Source of the DNA: Chara braunii | Taxonomy: Eukaryota > Streptophyta > Charophyceae > Charales > Characeae | Direction of reading: 5' to 3' | NCBI GenBank assembly: GCA_003427395.1 | Contig: BFEA01000525.1 | Span: forward strand, 1,000,943 to 1,030,043 | Length of the DNA stretch: 29,101 nt | Part shown: piece by piece, positions 1 to 9,289 of the stretch | How the letters are laid out: every line of letters starts with the position of its first letter | Numbering within the stretch: the first letter of the stretch is position 1 | The notes under the pieces: model-generated | Seen by the model: the letters and a program-made list of their open reading frames with translations, nothing else | Database searches by the model: none | What the model was told of the DNA's origin: nothing | Position numbers and translations under genes: made by a program

Positions 1-967
1 ACAGAACCTTACGGTTCTGGCTCCTTTTCCATTCTGGGGAGCATTAGTCCGGTTCCTATTCCACCGGCAAGTCAGAAATGATTACAAAAGGTACTCACAG
101 ACGCTCCTCCCCTTTATGGTAGGAAGGCCCGAAAGACGGCATTGATTACTTCCCATGGGAAGGATGTACCATCATTCACCCCTGCCTAAGTTGGCCTATT
201 TGACGTAATCTTGGGCTTGTAAGGCCTCCCGAGGTTGTGAACTCTGTAATGTGGTCTCTGTCTGTCGGACTATCTGAGCTTTCCCTAGTTCTTCCTCTCA
301 GCTGTAAAGCTGTCGAATCTGTGTGTATTGCTGGTGGAGCTAGGTCTGTCTTCCATTGACACTCTAGCTATGGTCTTTAGTCCTTATTTTCTTTTTTGAC
401 CACCTTGATATGCTATCCTGCTATGCTCTATTTGTTGACTGGCTGCTGAGCTACCTCTGGCCTGACCCTCCCAGTTGCTTGGCTGCCGGGTTTGCGTGGA
501 TCGCTGAGACGACTAGAGCAATTCTTAAGTGTGAGTTTTGCTAGAATTTAAGTCCTGTAGACCGTGGTCCATAATAGCCGTAGACTTAGACCCTGTATTT
601 AAGTTCTAATTTCAGCTCATGGGCTGAAATTCTGTATAGTTGCTGGTGCCGATCTAATAACTGATGCTCTGTAGGCTTTGCTTGGCTCCTAGCCTCCTAC
701 GCTGTAGTTGGTCAGTGTGTGGGTAGTGTGTGTAGGGTGAGGTGGTGGGGGGTATTGGTGGTAGGTGTGTGGACGGTTCGTTGGTGGGGGGGATGTAGTA
801 GAGGGGGTAGCTGGGCCTTTTGAGGTTGGTATAGAGACTGTGTAAGTTGGGGAGTAGGAAATGGTGGGTGGATTAGTATTACTACCATGCAAAACCGATT
901 TTTGGGAGTGGGTTTGTCGTTGTTTGTTGTGTGGGCTTTCTATGCCCTTTTTTATTCCCTTTTGGGC
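1..967 (-). other. 3' UTR of LINE copy A
   Basis: Non-coding stretch after the ORF2 stop at 968. Positions 1-200 align by eye with 13915-14130 in copy C; both contain the blocks CATTCTGGGGAG, CATTGATTACTTCC and GGAAGGATGTACCA. A shorter match follows around 290-320 versus 14175-14212. Positions 2-19 form a 7-bp stem (CAGAACC/GGTTCTG) with a TTAC loop at the element's 3' terminus. Positions 700-850 are G/T-rich. No gene is visible in it. Confidence 0.75.
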
Positions 968-3900
968 TCAGATTCTCCGGTATGTTCCATCGTCTGGCAA
1001 TGCATTGGGTTCGACCGGCACTGGAATCGCAGTTATCATTTGGGAGGCAGGCAGTACCTGATTGCCCTGTGCTGGTATGACTAGCCAGTCATTGAAAACT
1101 AGCCTATCCCCCACGATTGTGCCAAGCTTTCCATTGCCTAGCCTAGAGGATTTGAATTTCTTGATTATTTCCATCTTTTTATCGGGTGTTTCCTGAAGTT
1201 GATTTTTTGTTTTATTCCAGATGGCCTGGATCTCTGTTTCGATTACTTGCTTGATGGTGATGAGGGGATTTTCAGAGTTGTCGCTGGTGTCATTGAAGTT
1301 AGCTGCACATCTCTTTTCCCAAATTGCCCAGAGCGTGCCTTTCTTAATTAGAGCAAAGAGGAATAGTTCAAAGCCTTTTAGAGGGGGGGTTTGTTCTTTG
1401 TCCAGGAATAGTGTCGCAGGGTTAATTGCAATTGTACTTTTGGAATGTTTGTTCCAAGTTATTGTTATGTCCTGCCAGAGCTGATTGGCTTTTATGCAGT
1501 CTATGAAACAATGGTTGAGGGACTCATCGGTTTGTGAATTGCATACTCGGCACCATGCTGAGTTTTCTGTTCTCTCTTCCTTTCTTCTTCTTTGTGATAG
1601 CCATAAGTTGACCGGGACTGCTCTGAAGGTTATTAGCCATAGTAGGCTNGCAAGTTTGGTTGGTCTTGTGCAGAAAATCGAGTGCCAGTTTGGTTCAATG
1701 GTAAGGTTTGGAAGAGTAGTTTCTTCTTTATCCCATCTTTTCTGAAGTATATAGCTGGGTCTATTTCCAGGTGGCGTATTTCTGTTCCGGGCTTGTATAC
1801 TCTGTTTCTGTCCCCTTCTATTACTCTGATTCTTTGGAGGTTGTTGGCTTTAAATGCTCCTTCTGCTCTGCTTTCCCNGGTGAGGAAACTCGACGGGTTG
1901 CCTGGTTCCTCCAGTGTAAAAATGAAGCACAAAATCCAATCTTTGTTGTGTTGTTCATAGTTGGATATTTTGAGGACCTCCTGGATTACTGCTTGTCCCT
2001 TCTGCACTACCCAATCACCCCAGAGCCATTTCTGGGGGGAGTTTAGTAGAAGTCTCCAATCCATTGGTATACTTTCGATGATAGTTGATATGCTGATTTG
2101 AAGATTGTGGCTGCCTTTCAGTGTTTTCCTGTTCTTTCTCTGTTTTCCAGGTCTTTGTGTCTTCGTTCCATAAATGTTGGATCTGCCAAACGCCTTTTTC
2201 TAACCAATTTCCCCATCTGGTGTTAGCTTTGGTGAGTTGAGAGCTGTGCCCGTTGTGGTCTAAAATCCATGGGTTGCCGAAAATCGGTTGTCTGAGGACT
2301 TTGTCCTTTCTTTTGGGGCCCACCTTGTTATTTGGAAAGATCTTCCTCCATTGATATATGAGTTGTTCCCAAAAGGATTTTTTGTTGTCTCGGTTCCTTT
2401 CTTCTTCTGTGNCTTGACGNNAGTTTCTGTTCCTGTTTTCTNTGGGGAGGGGCCAGTTTGGGTTGTAGATCCAGAAGAGGCCTGTCATGTTCGGGGGGGA
2501 GTGGAAGGGTGCCAGCTCCCTAATGTGATTGAGGGCCAACGGTNTCCATTGGAGGTTGTCTTGTAGTGTTAGTCTGATGATCCATTTTATTTGGAGTGCT
2601 TGGATCTGTCGTGCTGGGTCTATGACTCCTAGTCCACCTTTTCCTTTGGGTTGCGTGACTATCTGCCATGCTACTTCATACTTTATGGATGAAGTGTTGT
2701 TTATCAGGGTCTTCTGTCCATAGGAAGGCTGCCGCCTTGCAGCGGACGAGTTGTTGAAACTCCATTGAGGGGAGCCAGATCGAAGTGGCATACCACATCA
2801 TTGCCAGGATTGAGTTGTTTAATGCCAAGAAACGTCCGAGTAGGGAGGTGTATGTTCTTTGCCAATTGTGCATTTTGTTAGTCATTGAAGTCGTCAAGGA
2901 ATGGGCTGATAATGTGTGGCAGTCTTTTGAGCTGATGTTTATTCCTAAGAAATGGATGGGAGATGTAGGGTCTGACCATTGTAGTCCTTTCGGGGATAAC
3001 TCTATTGGGGGGGGGAATCTGTAAGCCACCAGCTGACCGTTTTTGACCGGTTGACTTTCATTTCCGAAGCCAATTGAAACGCTTGCATTGCCCTCGTCAG
3101 TGCTTGGAAGGAGGAGTTTGAGGCTCTGATTAGGACTGTTAGATTGTCGGCGAAGAGGAGGGTGGTTGGTAAGTTGAGGGTTTGGCCTCTTTCATCTCTA
3201 ATGTTTTGTAGACGTTCTATTGAGATGTCTTTTCTCAAGAAAGCTGCAATGGCTTCCATGACAAAGAGAAAAATAGGGGCTGCTAGGGGGTCGCCCTGTC
3301 TCACCAATCTTGACATTTTATAGGGGTTAGAGAGAAAACCATTGATTTGTACTATTCCCTGGGCGTCTTTGTAGAGGATTCTAACCCATTTTCTGAAGCC
3401 GCTACCCATTCCCATCCGTTGCATACACATTTGAAGAAAGTCCCAATTAACCTGGTCGTATGCCTTTTCGAAGTCGAAGAATAGGATGGCCGCTGCTATC
3501 TTTTTTTGGCTGATTATTCTGGTCGATTCGCAAAGGGTGATCACGTTGTCTAGTATGAGCCGGCCTGGTATAAAGCCTGTCTGATCTAGGTGAAAGCAGT
3601 TTCCTGTTATTCTGTTGATTCTAGTAGCTAGGAGCTTGGCCAGGATCTTGTAGGCCACATTTAGGAGGGATATGGGTCTGTAGTTCCTTATGTCCTTTTT
3701 TTTTCCTTTCTTGTATAAGAGCGTGACTATCCTCGTGCTCAGATCAGGACCAAGGGATTCTTGTTCCCAGGCTCTGTTTAGATATCTGAGGAGGAGAGGG
3801 CCCAGTGTGAGTCAGTTAGCCTCCCATAATTCTTTGGTTTATTCGTCCCTGCCTGGCGCTTTATTGGTCTTCAGATCTCTCAGGGCCTCATGTAGTTCCT

Positions 3901-5446
3901 CAAGCGAGATGGGTAAGTCCAGAATGTTTGTTGCTTCTGTGGACAAAGTGCGATCGAGGTGCGCTAAGAACTTGTTCCTGACTCTTATTGTTCCGTTGCT
4001 GCTTTCATCTGGGTTTTTGCTCGTGTAGAGGTCCTTGTAGAAGTTGGCTAATATGTTGATTAATTGTGTGGTTTCCGTGGTTAGTCTGCCTTGTTTGTCT
4101 ACCAAGCTTTCTATTTTGGAGTTAATTGAATTGGACTTGATTTTCTGAAAGAAATACTTTGACATCTTCTCATTCAGTTCCCAGTCCTTAACTCTTGCTC
4201 TTAGTTGTAAGCCTTTGAGTTTGAGTTTAGTTCATTCGGTAAGTTCTTCTTTGGATTTACTATAGAGTTCAACAAAAAATTGGAAGTTGTTGTTTTGTTG
4301 AAGATTTAACTCTGCTATTTCTATGGCGTCCTTTAGCATCACTTCTCTTTCTTTTCTTTTGGCTGCCAGTTTCCTTGACGTCTGTGCTACTCTCTTACTT
4401 ATTTTTTTGATGATTTTTGGGAATCCGGTGTATATGTCCTCATTAACGTGTTGTTGTGTGATTTGTGAAAGGATCCTGGTTAAGTCTTTTTGAAATTCTT
4501 GGCTTGTTAAAAGGGCGTTATTGAACCGGTAGAAACTTTTACCTAGGTAGCCGGTTTTTGAAAATATGAGAGACAATGCAATGGGTTTGTGATCTAGGCC
4601 GCTATGATATGGGGGGCTTCCAATCAGGCATTCTTGTAGGGCACCTTTTAAGGAATCCGTAATGAGGAAGAAGTCTATCCTTGAGAATGAGGTCCTGCCT
4701 AGGCTGGTTTTTCTGACACATGAGAATCTTTTGCTATCGGGATGTAGGAGGCGGAAGGGATCAATTAAGTTTTTCTTAGACATGAAGTCTGTTAGTTCTA
4801 GGTTGTTGGTTTGGTGCGAAGGGTTGGTGGAGTTTGAAATTCGGTCTAAGGAGAGGTTATGAACTGAGTTCCAATCACCCATGAGGATCCTGTGTTTGTG
4901 AGGGGGTATTTGTTGTTCTAATGTATGGAGGAAGGGTGTCTTATCTAGTTGTGCGATTGGACCGTAGATTCCGATGATGGACGATTCCTCTTCTTTGTAG
5001 TTGATGTCTAATCTTACCCATCTGCCAGTGGTGTCATCCTGCCAAGTATTTTGTACTTTTATTAAGTTGCTTGCTGTTGAGTTGTCATGAAGGAGGATGA
5101 CAATGCCAACTGAGCCATTGGGTGCTGCATTAGACCAAAATGCGGCCTTGACAAATCTTAGCTTCCTAATCAGTGTTGTTTAGATTTTATTGTGTTCTTC
5201 GCTACTTGTGAGATGAGTTTCTTGTAAACAAGCTATGTCTAGGGGTTTGTGACCAAACCAGCCCATGGATTCAGTTATATTTCTCCATTTGACTGGGTTG
5301 TCCAAGATAGATGCAAGCCCATTCACGTTCAATGAGTAGAGGGAGATTTCTGGTTGTTGTCTGATTTCCTTTAGGATATCTTCTTCTGTGGTGGGTTTTA
5401 GTCTCTTCTTGTTTGTTTGGGTCTCTGAGTCTAGGGAGGTGTCCAT
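968..5446 (-). pseudogene. LINE copy A ORF2: endonuclease, reverse transcriptase and zinc finger, broken
   Basis: ORF2 would nick target DNA and reverse-transcribe the element RNA onto it. I take the start at 5446 because that ATG is in frame with the endonuclease. APE-type endonuclease signatures, in order, are SLNVNG, CLQETHL, MGDWNS (about 4880), SRIDFFL and SGLDHKPI (about 4600). RT follows: TNKAPGRDE, YRPISLL, TGFIPGR, FFDFEKAYDQVNWDFLQ, VRQGDPLAAPIFLF. The catalytic motif reads FADN (about 3150), so the second catalytic Asp is lost. Near 1495-1555 is a C-x2-C-x9-H-x4-C finger (WCRVC...HCFIDC). Frame is kept from 5446 to about 3010 despite stops at 5180-5182, 4232-4234, 3839-3841 and 3812-3814. 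Frameshifts then occur near 3010 (a nine-G run), 2690, 2050 and 1640. Several N bases lie at 1649-2544. Confidence 0.9.
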
Positions 5447-5489
5447 CTAAGAGGTCCACCTTTTCCTAGCTCTTGGATGAGTTGTCCAT

Positions 5490-8039
5490 CTAGGGGGTAT
5501 TCTGGGTTTTCTGGGCAAGCCTTCTCCCCTCCTTCCCTGCCCTATCCTCATTCACCTTTGCTAGGGCTTCGTCAGTGCTCTTTCCCAGCCATTCCTCCCT
5601 GATGAAGGTGCCCATGCTGAATGCGATCCTCTCTGTTGTCTGTCCCAACAATGGGTATGGGATTTCACAGATCAGTTCCCAAGGTTTCCATTCAACTCCC
5701 TCCCTCAATTGTGCTGTAAGGTCATAGATGGCCATGACGGGTCTCATGTCTCTTGTCTNGGATGCTCCCCTTTCGTCATCCCAGCGTACCTGCNGGCGTG
5801 CNTCNTGACCTGCCCTATAGATAGTCAGGGGGCGTTGGTCTGAGATGTTGGCTCTGAGAAACTGAGGAGGGTGATCCGATTCATGCGCTGTGACTATCTC
5901 GAGCGTGGGACGAACTGCGATTTGCCATTCTTTCTTTTGTGTGTCGAAACGGAATGGCAAGATTGGTGTGAGCGGTGAAAACGCTCGGGCCTCGATGTTG
6001 GCTGCGCGGGCGAGATCTGCTGGGTTTTCATCAGCGATTTTGTACAGTGATGGGGTGACCTCTCCCAATTCTAGGTTCTGATCTTCCAAGAAACGAGTTT
6101 GCCTTTCCAAGACTGCTATCTTCCTTCTTAATTCTGTTTTCTGATTCCTTCCTTCCTCTACCAGGTCATTGGCCAAAGCTATCATTTTGCCCTCTTCCTC
6201 CCTTTGCTCTCCTTTGCCCTCGCTGTTCTCTTCTAGCTTTGACAACCCTCCCTTGTTTCCTCTGAGATAGGAGTTGGGCCAGATTGGAGCTTGGGTTGCT
6301 GTGTCTTGGGTCTCGGTTTCCATTCCGTCAGTCTGATCAATGATATACTGTTGTGCCAAGAATCCTGAGAAGGTGTTTTCAGGCTGTAACAGCTCATATG
6401 AGTTTGGCGACGTGGGGAAGTCGATTGAGCTGTTGGATTCCTCTGTTTTTGTCAGATTGCTAATATATTCTGCATGTTCCAGCCTGATTTCCAGGTCGAG
6501 GTCTCTGCGAGCTTGCAGGGATTTGATGTATTCGGACAGCCACTCCATGGAACTGGATGGGTCATCTTCCCTTACTGATCCCTGTCCTTCTGGTCCCTTC
6601 CCTAGGGAGGTTAGGTCGACGTGCATTTCTCCCTCCTCTTCAACGCTTCCTGTGGGTTTTTTTTCCCTGCTTTTCTTGGTTCCTGGTGACATTGTGGTTG
6701 CCTCATTGTCTTCCTCCTCGTTTCTCATCTTCCTTTTCGTTAGTCCACTTTCCCTTTTGTTCCTGGTCCGTTTCTCATTCATCTCATTCCTGGTCAGCAG
6801 GTTCTCGAGGTACGCCTTTTCTGCTTCCCTTCCTATGTTGTGAACATCTTTCAGGATCTGCGTTTTGTGCATTGTCTGCTCCATCTGGAGTGTTGATCCT
6901 AGCGAGTTCTTGACATACTTATGGGTGGTTTTGTTGCTTCTGTTGCCTCTGCACGATTGCCATCTGCTACCGTGTGGGGGGAAGACATCGGGTTTGCAGG
7001 GGGGTTCCGGATCAGTCAAGGTCCACACCCACGCTGGGGTTTCCCTTAGATCGTCGAAGACCCAGCCTGCAAAGGCTGGGTCGTTGATGATCCATATGCC
7101 CTTCATTTCCTCCGCTTCAACCAGCATCGACTGGTTGAGTATTTTGCCCTCACCCTTTCGTGTGTTGAGGGGGCATAATGGGTCGTTTCCCATGTGCCCT
7201 TTGATTCTGCATCTAAAGCACATGGGGTTTGCCTTCGTGGAGGTGTAGACTGTTTGAATTTGTTGTCCCACTCTGAAAAACCATTTGTCGGGAAGTTCGG
7301 GTGGACTGTTGGATTTCAGTTCAACGCAGGCGATTCTGGAGCTGGCGCTTGGGGTTAAGAATCCTGGGGCTGATGACACCCATTCGACAATGGGGCATTG
7401 GGGGCAGGATTCCAGCATCGTTTCCTCAACTAGACCGTGCATTCCGTCTGTCAAATAGTCGAACTGGATCCAAAAATGTTTGTTCATCAAGAACTGTCTG
7501 TGCCTAGCGGAGCCTTGTGTTGCTGATCTATTCGGTTTCCATTTGGAGATCGTTACCACTGAGCCCTCACAGTACAGGGCTTGGATTGAAAGAAGGAAGT
7601 TGGTGTAATTTGGGTCTGCGCACAAAACTGTGACTGCATTGCGGCCCCGTTGTTGGTATGCTACCCTGAGCTCCGTGTCCCTTAGATTTTCAATGCTCTT
7701 GAGGGCTTCTCTAACTCTTCTTCTCTTCTCTGTGGGTGGGAGGTGTTTGAGCTTGGCTGGGAAGGAGCATACGACTGCATGTGTTTCGTAAAATTCGTCT
7801 AGAACGGGGAGCTGTTCCTTTGGGTACTCCCAAACTTCGACTTCCATTTCCTCCTCTGTGTTGATTTTGAGGACTTCCCTGGTGACGACCGGTTTGACTC
7901 GTGTTTCTTTAACCATCAGGTTCACAACTTCCGGGCTCGGATCCTGTTCGTTTTGTGCTCTCGTCAATGACATTGCGTTTGGTAGGCTTGATGAATTTGG
8001 TGAGTTGGATGTTGTCGACTGAGAATGGTGGGACGCCAT
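5490..8039 (-). CDS. LINE copy A ORF1: gag-like RNA-binding protein with zinc knuckle, 849 aa
   Basis: Open for 849 codons apart from four ambiguous codons at N bases (5759-5805). By family knowledge, ORF1 of plant L1 LINEs binds element RNA and forms the RNP with ORF2. Residues ~70-265 resemble the DUF4283-type region of plant LINE/gag proteins: a compact fold, then HFWIQFDYL and RIACVEL before the finger. Residues ~272-288 form a zinc knuckle, C-x2-C-x4-H-x6-C, with a longer last spacing than the retroviral CX2CX4HX4C. Residues ~380-600 are charged and low complexity. Residues ~613-660 look coiled-coil. Residues ~660-845 form a further conserved block (ending IPYPLLGQ...) that recurs in copy C. 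The start ATG at 8039 has G at +4. ORF2 begins 43 nt downstream. Its openness contrasts with the ruined ORF2. Confidence 0.85.
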   Translation of the reverse strand: MASHHSQSTTSNSPNSSSLPNAMSLTRAQNEQDPSPEVVNLMVKETRVKPVVTREVLKINTEEEMEVEVWEYPKEQLPVLDEFYETHAVVCSFPAKLKHLPPTEKRRRVREALKSIENLRDTELRVAYQQRGRNAVTVLCADPNYTNFLLSIQALYCEGSVVTISKWKPNRSATQGSARHRQFLMNKHFWIQFDYLTDGMHGLVEETMLESCPQCPIVEWVSSAPGFLTPSASSRIACVELKSNSPPELPDKWFFRVGQQIQTVYTSTKANPMCFRCRIKGHMGNDPLCPLNTRKGEGKILNQSMLVEAEEMKGIWIINDPAFAGWVFDDLRETPAWVWTLTDPEPPCKPDVFPPHGSRWQSCRGNRSNKTTHKYVKNSLGSTLQMEQTMHKTQILKDVHNIGREAEKAYLENLLTRNEMNEKRTRNKRESGLTKRKMRNEEEDNEATTMSPGTKKSREKKPTGSVEEEGEMHVDLTSLGKGPEGQGSVREDDPSSSMEWLSEYIKSLQARRDLDLEIRLEHAEYISNLTKTEESNSSIDFPTSPNSYELLQPENTFSGFLAQQYIIDQTDGMETETQDTATQAPIWPNSYLRGNKGGLSKLEENSEGKGEQREEEGKMIALANDLVEEGRNQKTELRRKIAVLERQTRFLEDQNLELGEVTPSLYKIADENPADLARAANIEARAFSPLTPILPFRFDTQKKEWQIAVRPTLEIVTAHESDHPPQFLRANISDQRPLTIYRAGXXARXQVRWDDERGASXTRDMRPVMAIYDLTAQLREGVEWKPWELICEIPYPLLGQTTERIAFSMGTFIREEWLGKSTDEALAKVNEDRAGKEGRRLAQKTQNTP

Positions 8040-8217
8040 GACTGTATTTACTGGGATGGCTGTTGATTTGTCTGATGAAAAAACCCCTGTGGGTGAGAAG
8101 AGTCGGCAATTCGGCGGGGCTTTACTCTCTTCCTCGAGGGACAGAGTTTCACCTCCGGAGAAGGGGTTTTGTGGCGGATAATCGTGGGGAGGACGAAAAG
8201 CGGATCACTTGCCTATA
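8040..8217 (-). other. Probable 5' UTR of LINE copy A
   Basis: About 180 bases between the ORF1 start and the AT-rich microsatellite. It has mixed composition and no conserved ORF. An internal promoter would be expected here in an intact LINE, but I see no recognisable promoter motif. The 5' boundary is an estimate. Confidence 0.45.
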
Positions 8218-8227
8218 TGATGGGAAA

Positions 8228-8267
8228 AGATAAATAAGTAAATAAAAAATAAATAAATAGATAAATA

Positions 8268-8307
<40 letters not shown>

Positions 8308-8366
8308 TTAATAATAATAATAACAATAATAACAATAGCAATAGTAATAATAAATAAATAGGTCAA
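8228..8366. repeat. TAA/TAAA-type microsatellite
   Basis: TAAA-rich units pass into a pure TAA run (about 8268-8305), then degenerate units with CAA and GCA interruptions. It lies immediately beyond the 5' end of LINE copy A. Confidence 0.95.
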
Positions 8367-8479
8367 TGATTAAATTGAATTGAATCGCTAATGGTAGTCT
8401 TAATGGTAATTAATGTGAATGATTACTACTTTAGATAATTTATCAATGGGGATCGTGCTATGTGGCAAAGAAGGGCTGT

Positions 8480-9280
8480 GGGGTGGAGGTGTGGGGGGGC
8501 GTTCTTTGGTGAGAGATATTGGTCGGGTATGAGTTGGATTGGCCCGGGTGAGAAATTGTGAGAGATAAGCTGAGATTAAATTGGGTTGATTATGGAGTGT
8601 TGATTATGGAGTGTTCCTCAGCCATCAATATTCACCGTAATAAGTGATGCAAGTAGTTAATATTATGGATAATGTGTCGTTAGAGATATTGGGAGAGGGA
8701 ATGTAGAGGGTTGTGGGATAGTGGCGTGGGGGGGCGTGAAGGGGTTGGTTGGTGTAGGGAGGTTCGGGAGGGTATGTGGAAGGTGGAGATGATTGTGTGT
8801 GAAGAAATGGTGAGATGAGAGGGAGGGAAATAGTGAGTGTGTGAGGGCGAGGGGCGCGGTAGTGGTTTTGAGTGATGGTGAGGATGATGGGGGCTGAAGG
8901 GGGTGGGGGGATCAGGTAGAGAGCTGCGCGGTGTGGGGAGAGGGGAAAGCGGGGGGGGGGTGGGAGGGGGGGTATGGGGGGTCCACGTTGGGGGGGGGGG
9001 GGGGGGGGAGGAGGTGGGAGAAGTCGTATACCGGGGTGTGTGGGAGGGCTCCGGGAGGATCCGGAGTGGGTGTTCTGGGTAGGGCGCCGGGGAGAGAGCG
9101 GCTGGGGGGATTGGCGCAAGGTGGTACTGTGGGGTTGGCCGTTTAACGGTTGGGGCGGGGAGGAGGCGGGGGGTTGTCGGTGGTGTGTAGGGGTAGTGTT
9201 TGGTGTTTGTGTGAAGGAGTGTGCATGGGGTTGGTGTGGGTTGGTGTGGATTATGTGGGTTGGGTGGTTGGCCGAAAAAA
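8480..9280. other. G-rich, low-complexity block with G-quadruplex potential
   Basis: The plus strand is strongly G and G/T rich. Positions 8948-9015 contain several runs of five or more G, including an almost unbroken ~19-G run near 8990-9008. This meets any G3+ quadruplex rule. A minus-strand ORF here (9119-8625) is only Pro/Ser/His-rich low complexity and I do not call it. A short tandem duplication (TTGATTATGGAGTG) lies at about 8586-8612. No gene is recognised. Confidence 0.7.
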
Positions 9281-9289
9281 CTGGGCTAT

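Larger units (their letters stand above)
1..8217 (-). mobile_element. L1-like LINE retrotransposon, copy A (3' end off the window)
   Basis: Non-LTR retrotransposon read right to left: 5' UTR (about 8217-8040), ORF1 (8039-5490), a 43-nt gap, ORF2 (5446 to about 968), then a 3' UTR reaching position 1. The order of gag-like ORF1 with zinc knuckle, APE-type endonuclease, reverse transcriptase and C-terminal CCHC finger is that of plant L1-clade LINEs. The first ~200 bases match the tail-proximal 3' UTR of copy C (13915-14130), where a T tract follows directly. The tail of copy A therefore probably lies just left of the window. The 5' boundary is uncertain; I place it where unique sequence gives way to the TAA-type microsatellite near 8228. 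ORF2 has at least eight lesions, so the copy is not autonomous. Confidence 0.9.

Noticed and set aside
1-200. An LTR or SINE at the left edge
   Set aside because: The match at 13915-14130 is directly preceded by a LINE tail and leads toward LINE ORF2 in both places, so it is LINE 3' UTR.
6340-6843. 167-codon plus-strand frame opposite LINE A ORF1
   Set aside because: Shadow of the real minus-strand ORF1; Ser/Leu/Phe-rich composition typical of antisense of charged coding sequence.
8625-9119. 164-codon minus-strand proline-rich frame
   Set aside because: The poly-Pro comes from the G run on the other strand; no conserved motif.
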